Part shown: piece after piece, positions 1 to 6,224 of the stretch
Numbering within the stretch: the stretch's first letter is position 1
How the letters are laid out: the number at the start of each line of letters is the position of its first letter
Assembly: GCA_900552545.1 (NCBI GenBank)
Contig: USAL01000060.1
Location: 1 to 10,251, forward strand
Reading direction: 5' to 3'
DNA: 10,251 bases
Source: an uncultured Sutterella sp.
GTDB taxonomy: Bacteria; Pseudomonadota; Gammaproteobacteria; Burkholderiales; Burkholderiaceae_F
The notes under the pieces: model-generated
Seen by the model: only the letters and a program-made list of their open reading frames with translations
Told to the model about the DNA's origin: nothing
The model's database searches: none
Translations under genes and position numbers: made by a program

Positions 1-414
1 AACCATGCTCGCAAAGTTGTCCTCGTGACGATCGCCCTTGCCGACATTGCCCGGATTGATGCGGTACTTCGAAAGGGCCTGCGCGCATTCGGGGTAGTCC
101 GCGAGAAGCTTGTGGCCGTTGTAGTGAAAGTCGCCCACAAGCGGCACGAAGACGCCCGCGTCGTCCAAGCGGCTTCTGATTTCGGGCACGGCGCGCGCTG
201 CTTCGGGGGTGTTGACCGTCAGACGCACGAGTTCGCTTCCCGCACGGGCAAGCTCCGTTACCTGGCGCACCGTCGCCTCTACATCCTCGGTCGCGGTGTT
301 CGTCATGGACTGCACGACGACCGGATTGCCGCCGCCCACGACGACGCGGCAGCTCTTGTGTTCGATCACCACCGCAGCCGACTGATGGCGGGCGGCGTAG
401 ACAGACTCTGTCAT
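1..414 (-). CDS. ispG: 4-hydroxy-3-methylbut-2-enyl diphosphate synthase (flavodoxin), N-terminal part
   Basis: IspG (GcpE) is the cytosolic 4Fe-4S enzyme that converts MEcPP to HMBPP in the MEP route to isoprenoids. The 138 visible codons, starting at an ATG at 414, hold the start of the family's TIM barrel. VVVQSMTNTATEDVEATVRQ (about residues 32-51) matches the family's QSMTNT..DVEATV signature, VPLVGDFHYNGHKLL (about 90-104) the phosphate/metal-loop region, and YRINPGNVG the following strand. The GDFHYNG form is the betaproteobacterial version; enterobacteria have ADIHFD. The gene runs off the left edge, so the C-terminal cysteines that bind the cluster are not visible. No good Shine-Dalgarno precedes the ATG. 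An in-frame TTG eight codons upstream (at 438) is a less likely start. A 36-codon ORF ends 16 nt upstream, so translational coupling is possible. Confidence 0.95.
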   Translation of the reverse strand, partial: MTESVYAARHQSAAVVIEHKSCRVVVGGGNPVVVQSMTNTATEDVEATVRQVTELARAGSELVRLTVNTPEAARAVPEIRSRLDDAGVFVPLVGDFHYNGHKLLADYPECAQALSKYRINPGNVGKGDRHEDNFASMV

Positions 415-430
415 AAGCGTTGGTTGTTTC

Positions 431-541
431 TTACTCAAAAGAAGGCGCCGCGGGGATTGCCGCGGACGTGAGCTCCTGCTCCGGCTCGACGCATTCGCTT
501 TCAAGGCAAAAGCGGACTGCGGATTCCGAAGCGCCTTGCAT
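431..541 (-). CDS. possible small ORF (36 aa) between rlmN and ispG
   Basis: I do not recognise this peptide (MQGASESAVRFCLESECVEP and so on, ending APSFE). It is listed because its ATG at 541 has a good Shine-Dalgarno (GGAG, 7 nt before the start) and it stops 16 nt before the ispG ATG, a layout typical of leader or coupling ORFs. It has two cysteines, an acidic bias and no membrane segment. Its end overlaps an inverted repeat, CCGCGG at 448-453 and 460-465, followed on the minus strand by an imperfect U-tract; this could be a weak terminator or attenuator. The ORF could equally be chance open frame in GC-rich spacer DNA, or a remnant of genes usually found here in betaproteobacteria. Confidence 0.25.
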   Translation of the reverse strand: MQGASESAVRFCLESECVEPEQELTSAAIPAAPSFE

Positions 542-581
542 CGACTGTCTCCGACGGCTGGGCGGGGCTTGGTGAGGCCCC

Positions 582-1739
582 CTAGTCCTTGCCGGGCAGA
601 ATGCCGAAGGCGCGCTTTTGCTCCACAAGGCGCTCGGCGCGGCGCGTCTTGTCCTTCACCTCGCCCGCGAGCTGTCCGCAGGCCGCGGCAATGTCGTCGC
701 CGCGGGTCTTTCGCACCGTCGTGACGATGCCGGCATCGTTGAGGATCTTGGCAAAAGCAAGCACGTCCTCGCGGCGCGGCTGGTTGAGGTCGGAGTCCGG
801 GAACGGATTGAAGGGAATCAGGTTGAACTTGCAGGGCACGTCGCGCACGAGGCGGATGAGCTCGCGAGCCTGCGCGGGCGCGTCGTTGACGCCGCCCAAC
901 AACAGATACTCGAACGTGATGAAGTCGCGCGGAGCCACCTTGAGGTAGCGCCGGCAGGCGGCCATCAGATCCTCAAGCGGATGCTTGCGGTTCACCGGCA
1001 TCAGCTTGTCGCGCAGCGCATCGTTGGGCGCATGCAGACTCACCGCAAGCGCCACGGGCGCCTCGGCGGCAAGCTTGTCGATCTGATTCACGAGGCCCGA
1101 GGTCGACACCGTCACGCGACGGCGCGAAAGGCCGTAGCCGTTGTCGTCCAAAAACGTCTTCAGAGCCGGCACCACCGCCGAGAGATTCTGCAGCGGCTCG
1201 CCCATGCCCATCAGGACCACGTTGCTGATGATGCGATCGTTCGGGTCGGTCACGCCCGTCTCGCGGCGCAGCTCGCGCTCGGCCCACCAGAGCTGTCCCA
1301 CGATCTCGGAGGTCTTGAGATTGCGGTTGAAGCCCTGCTTGCCCGTGGAGCAGAAAAGGCAGCCCATGGCGCAGCCCGCCTGGGTCGAAATGCACAGCGT
1401 CCCGCGGTCATCCTCGGGGATGTACACCGCCTCAACGGCGTTGCCCGCACCTACATCAAAGAGCCACTTGCGCGTGCCGTCGGCACTGCGCCGCTCGGTA
1501 ATCACTTCTGGCGCTTTGATGTAGGCCAAGTTCTTCAACTTGGCCCGAAAGCTCTTGGCCAGATTGGTCATGGCGTCAAAGTCGTCCACGCAGAAGCGAT
1601 GGATCCAGCGGGCGAGCTGCGTTGCACGAAACGGCTTTTCGCCGTGCTCGGCGCACCAGGCGCGAATGCCCTCGAGATCAAAGTCGAGCAGATTGACCCG
1701 CTCGTCGACTTCCTTGCGTTCGATTTCGGCCATGACCAT
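582..1739 (-). CDS. rlmN: dual-specificity RNA methyltransferase RlmN (23S rRNA A2503 / tRNA A37, C2-methylation)
   Basis: Radical-SAM enzyme that methylates C2 of A2503 in 23S rRNA and of A37 in a subset of tRNAs, aiding decoding fidelity. Numbered from the ATG at 1739 (385 aa, normal for the family), the N-terminal accessory domain is followed by CAMGCLFC, the CxxxCxxC motif binding the 4Fe-4S cluster (C123, C127, C130). MGMGEPLQN (about 177-185) is the SAM-binding GEP motif. The two cysteines that carry out methyl transfer are both present: one in IPEDDRGTLC (C116), one in GDDIAAACGQ (C354). The reading frame is open back to a TTG at 1751, and another ATG lies at 1733. None has a strong ribosome site; a weak GAG lies about 9 nt before 1733. 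The gene begins 15-33 nt after the ndk stop, so the two are almost certainly cotranscribed. Confidence 0.97.
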   Translation of the reverse strand: MVMAEIERKEVDERVNLLDFDLEGIRAWCAEHGEKPFRATQLARWIHRFCVDDFDAMTNLAKSFRAKLKNLAYIKAPEVITERRSADGTRKWLFDVGAGNAVEAVYIPEDDRGTLCISTQAGCAMGCLFCSTGKQGFNRNLKTSEIVGQLWWAERELRRETGVTDPNDRIISNVVLMGMGEPLQNLSAVVPALKTFLDDNGYGLSRRRVTVSTSGLVNQIDKLAAEAPVALAVSLHAPNDALRDKLMPVNRKHPLEDLMAACRRYLKVAPRDFITFEYLLLGGVNDAPAQARELIRLVRDVPCKFNLIPFNPFPDSDLNQPRREDVLAFAKILNDAGIVTTVRKTRGDDIAAACGQLAGEVKDKTRRAERLVEQKRAFGILPGKD

Positions 1740-1766
1740 TGTCTCTGTCAAAAAGCGTCCGCCCGA

Positions 1767-2192
1767 TTAGCGGGAGTGAATCGCGAGCGTCGGGAAGAAG
1801 TAGGCGATCTCGACGGCAGCCGTTTCGGGAGCGTCGGAGCCGTGCACGGCGTTGGCGTCGATGCTTTCGGCGAAGTCGGCGCGGATCGTGCCCTTCTCAG
1901 CCTTCTTCGGGTCGGTGGCGCCCATGAGCTGGCGGTTCTTGGCGATGGCGTCCTCACCCTCGCGCGCCTGGCTCATCGCGGGGCCGGAGGTCATGAAGTC
2001 AACGAGCGCCTTGAAGAAGGGACGCTCCTTGTGCACGGCGTAGAAGCCTTCGGCTTCGGCGCGCGAGAGCTGACGCATCTGGGCAGCAACGATCTTCAGA
2101 CCGTTGGTCTCGAAACGGGAGTAAATCTTGCCGATCACGTTCTTGGCAACGGCATCGGGCTTGATGATGGAAAGAGTACGCTGAACAGCCAT
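1767..2192 (-). CDS. ndk: nucleoside diphosphate kinase
   Basis: Cytosolic enzyme that moves the gamma phosphate from ATP to other NDPs through a phosphohistidine, balancing NTP and dNTP pools. The 141-residue length is that of typical bacterial Ndk. RTLSIIKPDAV (K11 binds phosphate) opens the ferredoxin-like fold, and NAVHGSD carries the phosphorylated histidine H117; GATDPKKAEKGTIRADFA is the conserved Kpn-loop region. One stretch is odd: residues 71-80 read PAMSQAREGE, whereas proteobacterial enzymes usually have a hydrophobic PVMVQVLEGE-type strand. The ATG at 2192 has GAGAA 4 nt upstream. Gene order ndk-rlmN is conserved in beta- and gammaproteobacteria. The 212-bp gap upstream suggests its own promoter. 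Confidence 0.98.
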   Translation of the reverse strand: MAVQRTLSIIKPDAVAKNVIGKIYSRFETNGLKIVAAQMRQLSRAEAEGFYAVHKERPFFKALVDFMTSGPAMSQAREGEDAIAKNRQLMGATDPKKAEKGTIRADFAESIDANAVHGSDAPETAAVEIAYFFPTLAIHSR

Positions 2193-2375
2193 CGTAGTTC
2201 TCGATTAAGTTAAAAAAGAGGAAAAAGGGATTCGCTGTGGGCGGCCTGCGCCTTCGGAAATGAAGCGCTGCAGCAGCTTTTTGGAGCCGCACCCGCTTCG
2301 TTCGTTGAACGCACAAAACCACCCGCGGGGCACGAATTCCTCGCTTCGGCCCCGGCAGATGTCAATTGGAGCGCA

Positions 2376-2384
2376 ATTTTAGCA
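2376..2384 (-). promoter_or_regulatory. candidate extended -10 element for ndk-rlmN
   Basis: The minus strand reads TGC-TAAAAT, an extended -10 form (TGn plus 5 of 6 consensus bases). It lies about 20 nt after the rlmD stop and would give a leader of about 175 nt before ndk. No good -35 hexamer is found at the right spacing, which extended -10 promoters tolerate. A consensus TTGACA occurs just downstream (2365-2360), but the sequence 17 nt beyond it (GAGGAA) is a poor -10. The 2193-2404 interval otherwise shows no gene, only T-rich tracts just before ndk and a small inverted repeat at 2299-2311. Confidence 0.3.
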
Positions 2385-2404
2385 TGCGCCCGCCCGTGCT
2401 TTTT

Positions 2405-3841
2405 CTACTGCGCGGCAGGCTCCGCGGCGGGGGATTCGCAGGCTTGGGCCTCTTCGGGCGCGGCCTTCTTCTCGGGCTTGGGACCGGGTTCAAGCACGGC
2501 GATGCTCTCGACGTGGCCCGTGTGCGGGAACATGTTCATGACGCCCGCGGCGCGCACCTTCCAGCCGCCCTCGTGGGTGAGGATGGCGCAGTCGCGCGCA
2601 AGCGTCGCAGGATTGCACGAGACGTAGACCACGCGCGCCGGACGCAGGTCAGTCGCGGCAAGCACCTGGCTCACGGCCTGGGCGCCCTCGCGCGGCGGGT
2701 CGATCAGCATGCGGTCGATGCCGCCCATGCGGTTCCAAAGCTCGTTCCAGTCGTTTTCGCACCAGGTAAAGAGGTTGCGGGCGACGAACTCGGTCTTGGC
2801 GGCAAGGCCATTAGCCACTGCGCCGGCGCGCGCGCGCGCGACCAACCCTTCGCTTCCCTCAATGCCCACCACGCGGGCGCTGCGCGTTGCCAGAGGCAGC
2901 GTGAAGTTGCCGAGGCCGCAGAAGAAGTCGGCGACCTTCATCGACTCGTCAAGCCCGAGAAGGCGCACGGCGCGGCTGACCATCTCGACGTTGAGCCGGT
3001 GGTTGACCTGCGTGAAGTCCGTGGGCTTGAAGGCGATGCGCACGTTGAACTCGTCGAGCACGAGCTTGAGCCTGTCGGCCGCCTCCGGATGCATCGGCGC
3101 GGCCGACGCGGGGCCCTTCGTCTGAAGCCACATGTCGACCTTGTACTGCCCGGCAAACGCTTCGATCTTTGCGACGTCCTCGGCCGTCAAGGGCTCAAGG
3201 ATTCGCAGCACGAGCGCCGTGTGACCCTCGCCGTCGACCGCCACCTCGATCTGGGGCAGACGCTGCGCGATCGTAAGCGACTCGACGAGCTTTCGCATCG
3301 GCACGAGCATGTCGGAGACGTGCTGCGGCAGGATGTGGCACTCGGTCATGTCGGCCACGTAGCTCGAGCTCTTTTCATGAAAGCCCACAAGCACGCCGCC
3401 CTTCTTGGCGACGTTGCGCACCGTGAGGCGCGCGCGGTGACGGTATCCCCAGAACTCGCCGTAGAGCGGCGGCAGAATCGTCTCGGGCACGACCTTTCCG
3501 ATGTGCCAGAGCGCATCGGTGAGCACGGTCTGCTTGAAGTCGACCTGCGCGGCCGGGTCAAGATGCTGCATGGCGCAGCCGCCGCAGCTGCCGGGCCCGA
3601 TGCCGAAATTGGGACAGCACGGCGTCACGCGCTGCGCGCTCGGCTTGAGAATTTCAGCAACGCGCCCGATCGAGAAGCTGGGCTTGCTGCGCAGCTCCTC
3701 ATAGCGCACGCGCTCGGTGGGCAGCGCCCCTTCGATGAAGACGACCTTGCCGTCGCGATGCGCAACGCCGCGCCCGTCGATGTCGAGCTTCTCGACGTCG
3801 ACTTCGTACTGCGCGCGGACTTTTTCCTTACCTCGGCTCAT
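2405..3841 (-). CDS. rlmD: 23S rRNA (uracil(1939)-C(5))-methyltransferase RlmD
   Basis: SAM-dependent m5U1939 methyltransferase (formerly RumA) acting on 23S rRNA during ribosome assembly; 478 aa. Residues 10-60 form the TRAM RNA-binding domain. Cysteines C76, C86, C89 and C168 match the 4Fe-4S set of RlmD. The loop between the first two is longer than in E. coli (CPNFGIGPGSCGGC against CPHFGVCGGC), as in other betaproteobacteria. The Rossmann methyltransferase part has DFTQVN (275-280), DFFCGLGNFTLP (305-316), the catalytic-site DPPREGA (381-387) and the nucleophile C409 in VSCNPATLARD. A 25-residue Pro/Ala/Glu-rich tail follows the fold. The ATG at 3841 has only a weak purine stretch before it. 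An intrinsic terminator lies just 20 nt upstream, which is unusual. Confidence 0.96.
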   Translation of the reverse strand: MSRGKEKVRAQYEVDVEKLDIDGRGVAHRDGKVVFIEGALPTERVRYEELRSKPSFSIGRVAEILKPSAQRVTPCCPNFGIGPGSCGGCAMQHLDPAAQVDFKQTVLTDALWHIGKVVPETILPPLYGEFWGYRHRARLTVRNVAKKGGVLVGFHEKSSSYVADMTECHILPQHVSDMLVPMRKLVESLTIAQRLPQIEVAVDGEGHTALVLRILEPLTAEDVAKIEAFAGQYKVDMWLQTKGPASAAPMHPEAADRLKLVLDEFNVRIAFKPTDFTQVNHRLNVEMVSRAVRLLGLDESMKVADFFCGLGNFTLPLATRSARVVGIEGSEGLVARARAGAVANGLAAKTEFVARNLFTWCENDWNELWNRMGGIDRMLIDPPREGAQAVSQVLAATDLRPARVVYVSCNPATLARDCAILTHEGGWKVRAAGVMNMFPHTGHVESIAVLEPGPKPEKKAAPEEAQACESPAAEPAAQ

Positions 3842-3861
3842 GAGTGGTGTTCTTTCTTGTC

Positions 3862-3890
3862 AAAAAGAGCCCCGCCTGCGGCGGAGCCCT
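3862..3890 (-). terminator. intrinsic terminator after nlpD, just before rlmD
   Basis: In minus-strand RNA, GCUCCGCC pairs with GGCGGGGC (8 bp with one G-U) around a GCA loop, followed directly by UCUUUUU. It faces the nlpD-to-rlmD direction. Its U-tract ends 20 nt before the rlmD ATG, so it either closes the surE-nlpD transcript with readthrough into rlmD or acts inside the rlmD leader. Confidence 0.8.
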
Positions 3891-3900
3891 GAAGCGTTTC

Positions 3901-3913
3901 AATCAAATTGTTG
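3901..3913. promoter_or_regulatory. match to the IHF-binding consensus
   Basis: AATCAAATTGTTG on the plus strand fits WATCAANNNNTTR at every fixed position. It lies between the terminator before rlmD and the palindrome cluster downstream of nlpD. The sequence match is direct; occupancy by IHF is inference, since short consensus matches occur by chance and the flanks are only moderately AT-rich. Confidence 0.4.
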
Positions 3914-4028
3914 AGGTCCCGTGTGGATCCCGTGCTGTTTTTGGGAGGGCGCCTCGCCCTCGTTGGAGCATAAGCGAGCCCTGCTCGGACCTTCTTGGGT
4001 CCGTGTTCTTAGGCCGCATGGGACCAAC
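3910..4028. repeat. cluster of inverted repeats with long-range closing stem (possible structured RNA or intergenic repeat)
   Basis: Three perfect inverted repeats lie side by side: GAGGGCG/CGCCCTC (3945-3951 with 3955-3961, 3-nt loop), CGAGC/GCTCG (3975-3979 with 3983-3987, 3-nt loop) and CGGACC/GGTCCG (3986-3991 with 3998-4003, 6-nt loop; it shares two bases with its neighbour). Outside them GTTG..GTCCC (3910-3913, 3916-3920) is complementary to GGGACCAAC (4020-4028), so the whole can close as a multi-branched junction. No convincing protein is encoded. It could be a 3' UTR structure of nlpD, an independent small RNA, or a REP/BIME-like repeated element; copies elsewhere in the genome would decide. 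Confidence 0.5.
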
Positions 4029-4029
4029 T

Positions 4030-4079
4030 GCGAACCGCACGCGGACGGCGACGCCCGCGTGAGACGGCTCGCGATTTTT
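4030..4079 (+). terminator. terminator-like long hairpin with plus-strand T-tract, facing the nlpD 3' end
   Basis: GCGAACCG (4030-4037) pairs with CGGCTCGC (4065-4072) with one mismatch, and CACGCGG (4038-4044) with CCGCGTG (4055-4061), leaving a 3-nt bulge and a 10-nt loop. GATTTTT follows on the plus strand. It would stop transcripts running rightwards, antisense to nlpD. On the minus strand no U-tract follows, so there it would act only as a stabilising 3' UTR hairpin for nlpD. Confidence 0.45.
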
Positions 4080-4088
4080 CTTCTTGGG

Positions 4089-5012
4089 CTACTCGCGCCG
4101 CTGCAGATAGAGCATCGGATCGAGCGGCTTGCCCTGGCGGATTTCAAAGCGCAGCTTCACGCGGTCGGCGTCGCTGTCGCCCATCTCGGCGATCTTCTGA
4201 CCGGCGCGGACGGTTTCATTGATGCGCACCAGAAGCTTCGAGGCGTTGCCGTAGACCGTGATGAGGGGCGTTGCTCCCTTGCCGGGCAGGCGGATGTTGT
4301 GGCGGATGATCACGAACTGTCCGTAGCCCTCGGTGTTGTTGCCCACGTACTGCACCGTTCCATCGAGAACGGCCATGATCGGGTCGCCCTTGTTGCCGGC
4401 GATGTCGATGCCGAGGTTGCCGGTAGCGGCAAAGTCGGCGATCACCTCACCCTGCACGGGCCAGCGGATCTCGATTTCGCCGCGGGCGGCGGCCTCCTTC
4501 ACCTTCTGCTCCTGCTCGGCCTTGCGCTCGACAACCTCTTCGGGCGTAGCGGGCCGCTCGGCGGTGGTGATCGTACCCACGGCAAGCGTCTCGCCCTCGG
4601 AGACGTTGGCCTGCTGCTCGTAGGCCGCGCGGTTGGGCGCTGAGCCGTCGTCGCGGCTCACCGGCACGACGAGCTCGCGGCCGATCGAAAGCGTCGTCGG
4701 ATCGGTGATGCCGTTTAAGGCCATCAGCTCGCGAGGATTGCAGCCGTAGCGCACGCTGATGTTGTAGATCGTATCGCCTTCGGCCACGGTGTGGGTGCGG
4801 CCGCTCGACTCAGGCTGCGGCTCGGCTTTCAGATGCGAAGGCTGGCTCTGCACCGGAACCGGCACGCTTTGAGCAGACTGCTCGGGCAAAAACGACGACG
4901 TCCCAGGCGCGGGCGCACTGCGATCCTCCACCGGCGCCGTGAGATCCACCGAGGAACATCCGGCAATCACAAGCGCAGCCGACGTAACGCAGACCAAAGT
5001 TCGCAATCTCAT
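4089..5012 (-). CDS. nlpD: NlpD-type lipoprotein with LysM and degenerate LytM (M23) domain
   Basis: Probable outer-membrane lipoprotein that activates N-acetylmuramyl-L-alanine amidases (AmiC type) to split septal peptidoglycan at division. The signal peptide ends in lipobox IAGC, giving lipidated C19. A Ser/Pro/Gln-rich linker follows, then one LysM domain (about 73-117, THTVAEGDTIYNISVRYG..LSIGRELVVP), a charged helical segment (155-178) and the M23 fold (about 183-305). The zinc ligands are missing: GIDIAG lacks the leading histidine, VYGNASKLL replaces the usual AYAHND segment, and LRFEIR replaces HxH. This is the pattern of regulators such as NlpD and EnvC, not of active endopeptidases. 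ATG at 5012 has GGAG 10 nt upstream. It follows surE by 63 nt with no pcm between them. Confidence 0.93.
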   Translation of the reverse strand: MRLRTLVCVTSAALVIAGCSSVDLTAPVEDRSAPAPGTSSFLPEQSAQSVPVPVQSQPSHLKAEPQPESSGRTHTVAEGDTIYNISVRYGCNPRELMALNGITDPTTLSIGRELVVPVSRDDGSAPNRAAYEQQANVSEGETLAVGTITTAERPATPEEVVERKAEQEQKVKEAAARGEIEIRWPVQGEVIADFAATGNLGIDIAGNKGDPIMAVLDGTVQYVGNNTEGYGQFVIIRHNIRLPGKGATPLITVYGNASKLLVRINETVRAGQKIAEMGDSDADRVKLRFEIRQGKPLDPMLYLQRRE

Positions 5013-5055
5013 GGATGTGTTGCTCCAGCAAAAAACTTTTTGAAGACAAGTTTTG

Positions 5056-5084
5056 ATTTTAGCCGCCGCGCTGGGCTATTTCAT
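5056..5084 (-). promoter_or_regulatory. weak candidate promoter for nlpD
   Basis: ATGAAA (5084-5079, 4 of 6 -35 bases, overlapping the last surE codons), a 17-nt spacer and TAAAAT (5061-5056, 5 of 6 -10 bases). Transcription would begin near 5049, within the 63-nt surE-nlpD gap. Between it and the start codon an AT-rich inverted repeat (AAAACTT/AAGTTTT) is present. nlpD may also be read from upstream of surE. Confidence 0.3.
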
Positions 5085-5822
5085 CCAGTCGGAGGCGCGG
5101 CCGATCAAGGCGTGATCGGTGAGATCGATCTGCAGAGGCGTCACCGAAACGCGTCCGTGCTGCGTGGCGTAGAAGTCCGTGCCGGGGCTCGCGTCCCGGG
5201 GCTTGCCGGCTGCGCCGAGCCAGTAGATCGGCATGCCGCGCGGATTGATCTCGTTGATGACGTTTTCGGCCTGATGGCGCCGTCCCAGGCGCGTGACTTC
5301 GATTCCCTGCAGCGCCTCAAAGGGCATGTTGGGAATGTTGACGTTCAAAAGCACCGCGGGCTCATCGGCAGGCTTGCGCGCGAGCAGGCGTTCGGCGACG
5401 ATGCCCGCAACGCGGGCGGCCGACTCAAGCTCGCCCCAACCTCGGTCGGTCTGGCTGAAGGCAATGGAATTGATGCCGAAGATGTAGCCCTCGATCGCGG
5501 CGGCCACAGTTCCCGAATACATCGTATCGTCGCCCATATTGGCGCCGCAGTTGATGCCCGAGACGACCAGATCGGGCCGCTCGCCCAAAAGCCCCGTGAG
5601 CGCCATGTGCACGCAGTCCGAGGGCGTGCCGCTCACGACGAAGACATCGTCGGCCGTTTTCGTCACGGTAAGCGGCCGGTTGAGCGTCAGAGAATTGCTC
5701 GAGCCGCTGTGGTTGTGCTCCGGCGCGACGATCGTCACCTTGCCGAAGCGGCGCATTTCCCGGGCAAGCGCGCTGATGCCCTCGGCCGTATAGCCGTCAT
5801 CGTTGCTGACAAGAATGTGCAT
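5076..5822 (-). CDS. surE: 5'/3'-nucleotidase SurE
   Basis: Metal-dependent phosphatase acting on nucleoside 5' and 3' monophosphates, linked to stationary-phase and stress survival. Length (248 aa) and start are typical: MHILVSNDDG has the two metal ligands D8 and D9, APEHNHSGSSN carries S39, and SGINCGANMGDDTMYSGTVAAAIEG (N91 and following) completes the active site. The N-terminal DDG leaves no doubt about the start, although no clear Shine-Dalgarno is visible upstream of the ATG at 5822. It forms a unit with nlpD, as in most beta- and gammaproteobacteria. The gene usually between them, pcm (protein L-isoaspartate methyltransferase), is absent. The 183 bp between this gene and the tRNA-Pro terminator show no convincing gene or strong promoter. 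Confidence 0.97.
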   Translation of the reverse strand: MHILVSNDDGYTAEGISALAREMRRFGKVTIVAPEHNHSGSSNSLTLNRPLTVTKTADDVFVVSGTPSDCVHMALTGLLGERPDLVVSGINCGANMGDDTMYSGTVAAAIEGYIFGINSIAFSQTDRGWGELESAARVAGIVAERLLARKPADEPAVLLNVNIPNMPFEALQGIEVTRLGRRHQAENVINEINPRGMPIYWLGAAGKPRDASPGTDFYATQHGRVSVTPLQIDLTDHALIGRASDWMK

Positions 5823-6005
5823 GCTTGAAAAATGGTGTTGGCAAAAAGAAAAAACAAATGCCGATCAACCGCAATTCTTGCACGAGGCCGGCCGTCTCAG
5901 CGCCCGCCCCCGCACCGACATACGGCGGCCGCGGGCGGTCGAGAATCGATTGCACCGCATCCCCCGCACGGCGGCGTGCATTGAGAAGCAGGAAAAACAG
6001 CCAAT

Positions 6006-6047
6006 AAAAAAAAGAGACGCAGCTGATTTGCAAACGTCTCTTTTTTT
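6006..6047 (-). terminator. strong bidirectional intrinsic terminator after tRNA-Pro
   Basis: A perfect 13-bp stem (A7-GAGACG with CGTCTC-T7) encloses a 15-nt loop; the minus-strand arm runs straight into an 8-T tract. Because the stem itself contains A and T runs it can work in both directions. It lies 10 nt after the CCA end of the tRNA and separates it from surE. Confidence 0.92.
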
Positions 6048-6057
6048 CCTGGAATTC

Positions 6058-6136
<79 letters not shown>

Positions 6137-6146
6137 CGAGTTGCGT

Positions 6147-6175
6147 ATATTACGCACGTTTCAGGAAAAAATCAA
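6147..6175 (-). promoter_or_regulatory. sigma70-type promoter of tRNA-Pro
   Basis: TTGATT (6175-6170), a spacer of exactly 17 nt, and TAATAT (6152-6147). The expected transcription start is about 5-7 nt before the mature 5' end of the tRNA at 6134. It lies in the AT-rich spacer after the MerR-family gene, which has no visible terminator of its own, so readthrough from that gene is also possible. Confidence 0.75.
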
Positions 6176-6224
6176 GCAGAAATTTCTCCCTTTGCCTGAC
6201 TTTTACTGAAGATGATTGTTTTTA

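Noticed and set aside
618..2213. 531-codon plus-strand open frame opposite rlmN and ndk
   Set aside because: It is antisense to two unmistakable conserved genes, spans both of them and their gap, and has a His/Arg/Val-rich composition typical of antisense frames in GC-rich DNA. No family is recognisable.
2366..3892. 508-codon plus-strand open frame opposite rlmD
   Set aside because: It is fully antisense to RlmD, which has all its catalytic motifs. The open frame follows from rare use of TTA, CTA and TCA codons on the sense strand.
3899..4147. 82-codon minus-strand frame across the nlpD 3' end and the palindrome block
   Set aside because: Its first third is the shadow of nlpD and the rest translates inverted repeats. 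No ribosome site or family; better explained as structured non-coding DNA.
4791..5828. 345-codon plus-strand open frame opposite surE and nlpD
   Set aside because: It crosses two well-supported genes on the opposite strand and shows no recognisable domain.
5865..5921. 18-codon minus-strand ORF with a CxxC before surE
   Set aside because: Too short, no ribosome site, and it begins inside a GC-rich inverted sequence; chance is the simplest explanation.
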